The notes under the pieces: generated by a model
What the model was told of the DNA's origin: nothing
Databases searched by the model: none
Seen by the model: the letters and a program-made list of their open reading frames with translations, nothing else
From: Pseudomonadota bacterium
GTDB lineage: Bacteria > Pseudomonadota > Gammaproteobacteria > Acidithiobacillales > Acidithiobacillaceae
Assembly (NCBI GenBank): GCA_021827445.1
Contig: JAKAVW010000068.1
Span: forward strand, 1 to 11,296
DNA: 11,296 nucleotides
Direction of reading: 5' to 3'
Part shown: positions 7,015 to 11,296 of the stretch, in pieces
How the letters are laid out: each line of letters opens with the position of its first letter
Position numbering within the stretch: position 1 is the stretch's first letter
Position numbers and translations under genes: made by a program

Positions 7015-8112
7015 TTATAGGACCTCGCCCAGCATTTTTAGAAAACGTTGATTTTCCACCGGCAGACCGACACTGACCCGCAGATGATCCGGCATGCCGT
7101 AAGGAGTAAGCGGTCGAACGATGACGCCTCGGCGTAACAAGGTATCATACACACGCTGTCCACCCCCTGGTACGGCAAAGGCGGTAAAGTTGCCTGCAGG
7201 CGGCAGGATTGTCAATCCAAGATGGCGTAATCCGTCGCGGAGGGCCACGATCCCCTGGCGATTGTTGGCTAAGGTAGCCCGCAGATGGGCATTGTCCGTA
7301 AGCGCAGCATGCGCTGCCACCTGCGCTAACGTATTGACATTGAAGGGCTGACGAACCCGCTCCAGTACCGCCACCAAATCAGGATGGCCGATGCCGTACC
7401 CGCAACGCAGGCCCGCCAACCCATAGGCCTTGGAAAAGGTCCTGGTAATCATCAGGTTACTGAATCGCCGCAGCCACGGCTTACCGTCAGGATAATCCGC
7501 GCTATCCATCAGTTCCAGGTAAGCCTCATCCAGCACCACCAGGGCATGCGAGGGCACGCTGTCGATGAAGGTCTCCAGCGCCGCCGCTGTAAGGTACGTA
7601 CCCGTGGGATTATTGGGGTTGGCGATAAAAACCAGCCGGGTTTGTGCGTTGAGCAGACCGGCCATGGCCTCTAGGTCATGACCGTAATCCCGCGCCGGGG
7701 CAACCCGCACGGTCGCTCCACTTGCTTGCGCAGTAATGGCATACGCAGCAAAGGCATACTGCGAAACAACCACCTCGGTACCCGGCCCGGCAAAGGCGCG
7801 TACCGCAAACTCCACCACCTGATCGGAACCGTTACCAAAGATAAATTGCCGAGGGTCCAAGTCTAACTGACGCGCCAGCCGTGCGCGCAATTCCGGTGCC
7901 GATCCCTCGGGATACAGGGCCAGGGTGGGCAGCGTATCGCGGATAGCCGCCAGCGCCAGGGGGCTCGGTCCCAGCGGATTTTCATTGGAGGCCAGTTTGA
8001 TGGCATCACGAATGCCCAGTTCCCGTTCCAGTTCCGCCAAGGGCTTACCCGGCTGATAAGGACACAAGTCAGACACCCCTGCCGCCGCATATTCCAGATA
8101 TTTATTGCGCAT
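7015..8112 (-). CDS. hisC: Histidinol-phosphate aminotransferase family, probable aromatic aminotransferase
   Basis: PLP-dependent fold-type I aminotransferase. The family converts imidazole-acetol phosphate to histidinol phosphate. Copies in aromatic operons (hisC2/hisHb of pseudomonads) are thought to act also, or mainly, on phenylpyruvate, 4-hydroxyphenylpyruvate or prephenate. From the ATG at 8112 there are 365 residues, with SNEN (42-45), GNGSD (93-97), ANPNNPTGT (164-172), VLDEAY (about 193-198) and the PLP lysine in RTFSKAYGLAGLR (K228). The start codon forms TGATG with the pheA stop (1-nt overlap). A TTG one codon upstream is possible but less likely. No other histidine genes are in view, and the flanking pheA, aroF and tyrA supply its likely keto-acid substrates. 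Family is certain; substrate is inference. Confidence 0.93.
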   Translation of the reverse strand: MRNKYLEYAAAGVSDLCPYQPGKPLAELERELGIRDAIKLASNENPLGPSPLALAAIRDTLPTLALYPEGSAPELRARLARQLDLDPRQFIFGNGSDQVVEFAVRAFAGPGTEVVVSQYAFAAYAITAQASGATVRVAPARDYGHDLEAMAGLLNAQTRLVFIANPNNPTGTYLTAAALETFIDSVPSHALVVLDEAYLELMDSADYPDGKPWLRRFSNLMITRTFSKAYGLAGLRCGYGIGHPDLVAVLERVRQPFNVNTLAQVAAHAALTDNAHLRATLANNRQGIVALRDGLRHLGLTILPPAGNFTAFAVPGGGQRVYDTLLRRGVIVRPLTPYGMPDHLRVSVGLPVENQRFLKMLGEVL

Positions 8113-9194
8113 CAAAATAACGCCCTGGGATAACTACCGAGACAACGATAGAAGGACGCCTGCTGCGCGAGGGCATCCAGCACCGGCGCGATGGCGGCAT
8201 CCTGGTGATGCCCGAGCAGATCGAGATAAAAGACGTATTCCCAAATAGCGGAACGTGCCGGTCGCGACTCAATGCGCGTGAGGCTGATCCCCGCATCGGC
8301 CAATGGCGACAGCAGTGCATGCAGACTCCCCGGCCGATTGACCCCAGCCACCACCAGACTGGTCTTGTCGTTCCCCGTGGAACGGGTACTGATCTTACCG
8401 ATCACCAAAAAGCGCGTGGTGTTCTCGGGATTGTCTTCAATACCGGAGGCCAGAATATCGAGGCCGTAAGCCTCCGCAGCCACCGTAGTGGAAATAGCAC
8501 CACCCTCTGCATCCGCCACTGCGCGTTCAGCGGCCACGGCATTACTGGGGACGTCTACCAATTGCACCTGCGGCAGATGTGCGGCAAGCCACTGGCGACA
8601 CTGGGCACGGGTCTGGTAGTGCACATAGACCCGCTGGATCGTATCCATTGAGCATTTAGCCACCAGATTATGGACGATGCGTAACTGCACCTCACCGCAA
8701 ATATGCAGCGGATAATCCAGTAGCAGATCAAGGCTGAGATTGACAGAGCCTTCGGTGCTGTTTTCCACCGGTACCACGCCGAACTGCGCCTGCCCACTGT
8801 CCACCAAACGAAAAATCTCGGCAATTCCAGTGGTGGGTTGCAACACCGCAGCCCGCCCGAAATGCTTTTGCGCCGCCATTTGCGTGAAGGTGCCTGCCGG
8901 ACCGAGATAAGCCACCTGTAACGGCTCTTCCAGGGCCAGACCAGCAGAAATGATTTCGCGGAAGATAGTGGCGATTTGCTCCGCAGAGAAAGGTCCGGGA
9001 TTCTCGGCCATCAGCCGACGGAGAATTTCGGACTCCCGATCAGGATGGTAGAAATTTGTCTCATCAGCGGCGCGTTTGACTGTCCCTACCTCGGCCGCCA
9101 GACGGCCTCTCTCTGCCAGCAAATGGAGGATCTCTCCGTCTACGGTATCAATAGCGGCGCGCAATTCAGGCAGCGTTCGTACTGTCGCGGACAA
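8112..9194 (-). CDS. pheA: Bifunctional chorismate mutase / prephenate dehydratase (P-protein)
   Basis: Converts chorismate to prephenate and then to phenylpyruvate, the phenylalanine branch. The 360-residue product has three domains. First is an AroQ-type chorismate mutase (about 5-90; LRAAIDTVDGEILHLLAERG, with R12, R29 and K40 in catalytic register). Next is prephenate dehydratase (about 93-265; YLGPAGTF at 96-103, VPVENSTEGSV, and TTRF at 259-262 with the catalytic threonine). Last is an ACT regulatory domain (about 278-355; ESRP at 309-312). The ACT motif that is GALV in E. coli reads GSLH at 289-292. The start is TTG, chosen because a GGGAGG lies 4 nt upstream and the next candidate would cut into the mutase domain. 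Intergenic distance to serC is 9 nt. ACT-mediated phenylalanine feedback is likely from the family. Confidence 0.97.
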   Translation of the reverse strand: MSATVRTLPELRAAIDTVDGEILHLLAERGRLAAEVGTVKRAADETNFYHPDRESEILRRLMAENPGPFSAEQIATIFREIISAGLALEEPLQVAYLGPAGTFTQMAAQKHFGRAAVLQPTTGIAEIFRLVDSGQAQFGVVPVENSTEGSVNLSLDLLLDYPLHICGEVQLRIVHNLVAKCSMDTIQRVYVHYQTRAQCRQWLAAHLPQVQLVDVPSNAVAAERAVADAEGGAISTTVAAEAYGLDILASGIEDNPENTTRFLVIGKISTRSTGNDKTSLVVAGVNRPGSLHALLSPLADAGISLTRIESRPARSAIWEYVFYLDLLGHHQDAAIAPVLDALAQQASFYRCLGSYPRALF

Positions 9195-9198
9195 GCTG

Positions 9199-9204
9199 CC
9201 TCCC
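9199..9204 (-). promoter_or_regulatory. Strong ribosome binding site for pheA
   Basis: GGGAGG on the minus strand overlaps the last base of the serC TAG stop and lies 4 nt before the pheA TTG. It is the only near-perfect Shine-Dalgarno sequence I noticed in the operon, and it supports the non-ATG start. Confidence 0.7.
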
Positions 9205-10292
9205 TAACCCTGACGGCGGGCAAAATCCCGCATGAAGTCGACCAACGCCCGCACCCCGGCCTCTGGCATGGCGTTGTAGATAGAAGCGCGCATACCACCC
9301 AGCAGGCGGTGCCCCTTGAGTTGGAGGAGCCCCTGCTCATCCGCCTCTTTCAGGAATACCGCGTCCAATACCGCATCGTGCAGGGTAAAGGGCACGTTCA
9401 TCTGCGAGCGGTTGCGGTGCTCTATGGCGTTGTTATAGAAGCCGCCAGAGCCATCAATCGCCGCATACAGCAATGCGGCCTTACGCGCATTGACCTCCGC
9501 CATAGCATCCATCCCACCCAATTGTTTCAACCACTTGAACACCAAACCAGCCACGTAAATAGCAAAGGTAGGAGGCGTATTGTGCATGGAGCCCTCTTTG
9601 GCATGCACGGCATAGTCCAACATAGTTGCAGTACCGGCCGGCGCATGACCGATGAGGTCTTCACGAACAATAACCAGAGTCAGACCGGCCGGCCCGATAT
9701 TCTTCTGGGCACCGGCATAAATGAGGCCAAAACGGCTGACATCCACCGGCTTCGAGAGAATATGGGAAGAGGCATCACTGACCAGCGGGATACCCCCTAA
9801 TTCAGGGGTGAAATCAAACTCCAAGCCGCCAATGGTTTCATTTCCGGCAATGTGCACGTAGGCCGTATCGGCGCTGACCTGCCACTCCGATTGCCGAGGC
9901 ACCACACGCGCCTGGCGATCCGCATTGCTGGCCGCCACTTCAACGATCGCAAAACGCCTGGCCTCGGTCATGGCCTTTGCAGACCAGATACCGGTCTGCA
10001 CATAACTCGCCCGCCCATGACCACGCAACAGATTGATGGGGACCATGGCAAACTGCAGGGTCGCTCCACCCTGCAAAAATAGCACCTTGTAATGGGCGGG
10101 AATCTGCAGGAGGTCACGGAGGTCCTGTTCGGCCTCGGCGATAATCTGCATGTAGTCGGCACCGCGATGGCTCATTTCCATGACCGAAATACCGCGGCCA
10201 TGCCAATCGAGCAATTCCGCCTGCACCTGCTCCAGTACCGCATGGGGGAGCATCGCCGGACCCGCACCAAAATTATAAACAGGATAGTTCAT
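9204..10292 (-). CDS. serC: Phosphoserine aminotransferase
   Basis: PLP enzyme that transaminates 3-phosphohydroxypyruvate with glutamate to give O-phosphoserine in serine synthesis; in many proteobacteria it also acts in the pyridoxal phosphate pathway. At 362 residues it equals the E. coli enzyme in length. Visible motifs are YNFGAGPAMLP (6-16), MSHRG (40-44), GGATLQF (75-81), HIAGNETIGG (147-156), SDASSH (172-177), the PLP lysine K197 in YAGAQKNIGPAG, NTPPTFAIY (238-246) and GGMRASIYNAM (332-342). The ATG lies 6 nt after the gyrA stop with no good Shine-Dalgarno sequence, suggesting coupling to gyrA or to a transcript starting inside gyrA. The gyrA-serC-pheA order is an established proteobacterial linkage. 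Confidence 0.97.
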   Translation of the reverse strand: MNYPVYNFGAGPAMLPHAVLEQVQAELLDWHGRGISVMEMSHRGADYMQIIAEAEQDLRDLLQIPAHYKVLFLQGGATLQFAMVPINLLRGHGRASYVQTGIWSAKAMTEARRFAIVEVAASNADRQARVVPRQSEWQVSADTAYVHIAGNETIGGLEFDFTPELGGIPLVSDASSHILSKPVDVSRFGLIYAGAQKNIGPAGLTLVIVREDLIGHAPAGTATMLDYAVHAKEGSMHNTPPTFAIYVAGLVFKWLKQLGGMDAMAEVNARKAALLYAAIDGSGGFYNNAIEHRNRSQMNVPFTLHDAVLDAVFLKEADEQGLLQLKGHRLLGGMRASIYNAMPEAGVRALVDFMRDFARRQG

Positions 10293-10298
10293 GGTGTG

Positions 10299-11296
10299 TT
10301 ACTGGGGCAGATCGGTCTGCTCCCCCTCCTCTTCTTCCGTATCGGCAATCAATGCCAGTCCCGCCAGTTGCTCGCCCTCGCCCAGGTTAATCAGGCGTAC
10401 CCCCTGCGCATTCCGGCCGGTGCGACGAATACTGTTAATCGCTATACGAATCAGAGTGCCATGATCAGAGACCAGCATCAGTTCGTCCCGCTCCGTTACC
10501 GCCAGCGCGCCGACCACATCACCATTACGCTCGTTGGTCTGGATGGCAATAACGCCTTTCCCACCCCGGTTGGTGCGGCGGTATTCATCCACTTTCGTCA
10601 ATTTACCGTAACCATTGGCCGTAGTGGTGAGGATCACCTGACTGGAGTCCACCCATTGTGCCGAGATCACCCGATCATTCTCTTCCAGACTGATGCCGCG
10701 TACGCCCCGGGCATTGCGACCCATGGCCCGGGCTTTCGCCTCGGGGAAGCGCACCGCCATGCCATGCCGAGTAAAGAGCATGAACTCGCGCTGCCCGTCG
10801 GAGAGGCCAACGGCGACCAGACGATCACCAGGATCGAGGTTGATGGCATTGATCCCCTGACTGCGCGGTCGGGAATACTCCATGACCGGCGTCTTTTTGA
10901 CGACACCGTGGGAGGTCACCATGCAGACAAACTGGCCTTCGGTAAAGTCACGAACCGGCAACACGGCGGTGATGCGTTCCGTGGGTGCCAGCGACAGCAT
11001 GTTGACGATGGGCTTGCCCTTGGCGCCACGACCCGCCTGCGGCAACTGATATACTTTTTGCCAGAAAACTTTACCGAGATTGCTGAAGAACAAACAATAC
11101 GCATGGGTCGAAGCGCAGAACATGCGTTCGACAAAGTCTTCTTCTTTGGTGGTGGTGGCCATCTTGCCTTTGCCGCCCCGTCTCTGGGCATTGAAGACCG
11201 TCACCGGCTGCGCCTTGATATAACCGGCGTGGGTGAAGGTCACCACCATTTCCTCTTCGGTAATCAGATCTTCCGTCGAAATATCACCGGTGTCCG
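10299..11296 (-). CDS. gyrA: DNA gyrase subunit A, C-terminal DNA-wrapping domain (5' part beyond window)
   Basis: Gyrase introduces negative supercoils using ATP; the GyrA C-terminal domain wraps DNA. About 331 codons are visible, open to the right edge. They begin in the region DLITEEEMVVTFTHAGYIK, which matches the entry to the E. coli C-terminal domain. The GyrA box QRRGGKG, essential for wrapping, is encoded at 11166-11186. Later blades of the beta-pinwheel repeat the pattern, as in GVVKKT, GMAVRFP, GRNARGVRGI, RTNRGGKG, GTLIRI and GRNAQGVRLI. The protein ends in an acidic tail (EEEEGEQTDLPQ), a feature that tunes supercoiling in E. coli gyrase. The breakage-reunion domain with the catalytic tyrosine is outside the window. 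A methionine at 11249 is internal, not the start. Confidence 0.98.
   Translation of the reverse strand, partial: DTGDISTEDLITEEEMVVTFTHAGYIKAQPVTVFNAQRRGGKGKMATTTKEEDFVERMFCASTHAYCLFFSNLGKVFWQKVYQLPQAGRGAKGKPIVNMLSLAPTERITAVLPVRDFTEGQFVCMVTSHGVVKKTPVMEYSRPRSQGINAINLDPGDRLVAVGLSDGQREFMLFTRHGMAVRFPEAKARAMGRNARGVRGISLEENDRVISAQWVDSSQVILTTTANGYGKLTKVDEYRRTNRGGKGVIAIQTNERNGDVVGALAVTERDELMLVSDHGTLIRIAINSIRRTGRNAQGVRLINLGEGEQLAGLALIADTEEEEGEQTDLPQ

Noticed and set aside
7014..7019. Perfect TATAAT on the minus strand at the hisC-aroF junction, as a possible internal promoter for aroF.
   Set aside because: It is formed by the last hisC codons and stop, has no convincing -35 at 16-18 nt, and would start transcription at the aroF ATG. 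A leaderless start is possible but unsupported.
10272..10277. TATAAT-like sequence at the start of serC on the minus strand.
   Set aside because: It encodes conserved residues Y-N of the serC N terminus and lies downstream of the start codon, so chance is the simpler explanation.
1..11296. Search for a mobile element, CRISPR array, defence or toxin system, or RNA gene.
   Set aside because: The window is almost completely filled with housekeeping genes in a conserved order, and the small gaps hold none of these.

Overview
This window is an ordinary, gap-free piece of a proteobacterial chromosome. All eleven supported genes lie on the minus strand, so transcription runs from high to low coordinates. 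GC content looks moderately high (roughly 55-60% by eye). Gene order and protein sequences point to a gammaproteobacterium-like or Acidithiobacillia-like organism. My best guess is an Acidithiobacillus relative, from overall protein character and from memory, without a database search. I see no mobile element, CRISPR array, tRNA, rRNA, integrase or recent insertion, and no previously undescribed system.

Layout in transcription order: the 3' part of gyrA (DNA gyrase A C-terminal domain, cut by the right edge), serC (phosphoserine aminotransferase), pheA (chorismate mutase-prephenate dehydratase-ACT), hisC (histidinol-phosphate/aromatic aminotransferase), aroF (type I-beta DAHP synthase with a ferredoxin-like regulatory domain), tyrA (prephenate dehydrogenase), aroA (EPSP synthase with class II motifs), cmk (CMP kinase), rpsA (ribosomal protein S1), ihfB (integration host factor beta) and lapB (LPS assembly regulator, cut by the left edge). 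From gyrA to cmk the junctions are -4 to +9 nt, which suggests one transcript with translational coupling. Two larger gaps follow: 77 bp before rpsA, holding an apparent S1 leader without a Shine-Dalgarno sequence, and 164 bp before ihfB, holding a GC-rich hairpin, a weak stem plus U-tract and an AT-rich stretch.

This is the well-known proteobacterial 'aromatic supraoperon' linked to gyrA on one side and cmk-rpsA-ihfB on the other. Together the genes supply the first shikimate step (AroF), the sixth (AroA), and the terminal phenylalanine and tyrosine branches (PheA, TyrA, and HisC as probable transaminase), plus serine synthesis (SerC). Points worth a second look: a feedback-type DAHP synthase between hisC and tyrA, the class II character of AroA, the absence of lapA between ihfB and lapB, and the untranslated leaders around rpsA and ihfB.
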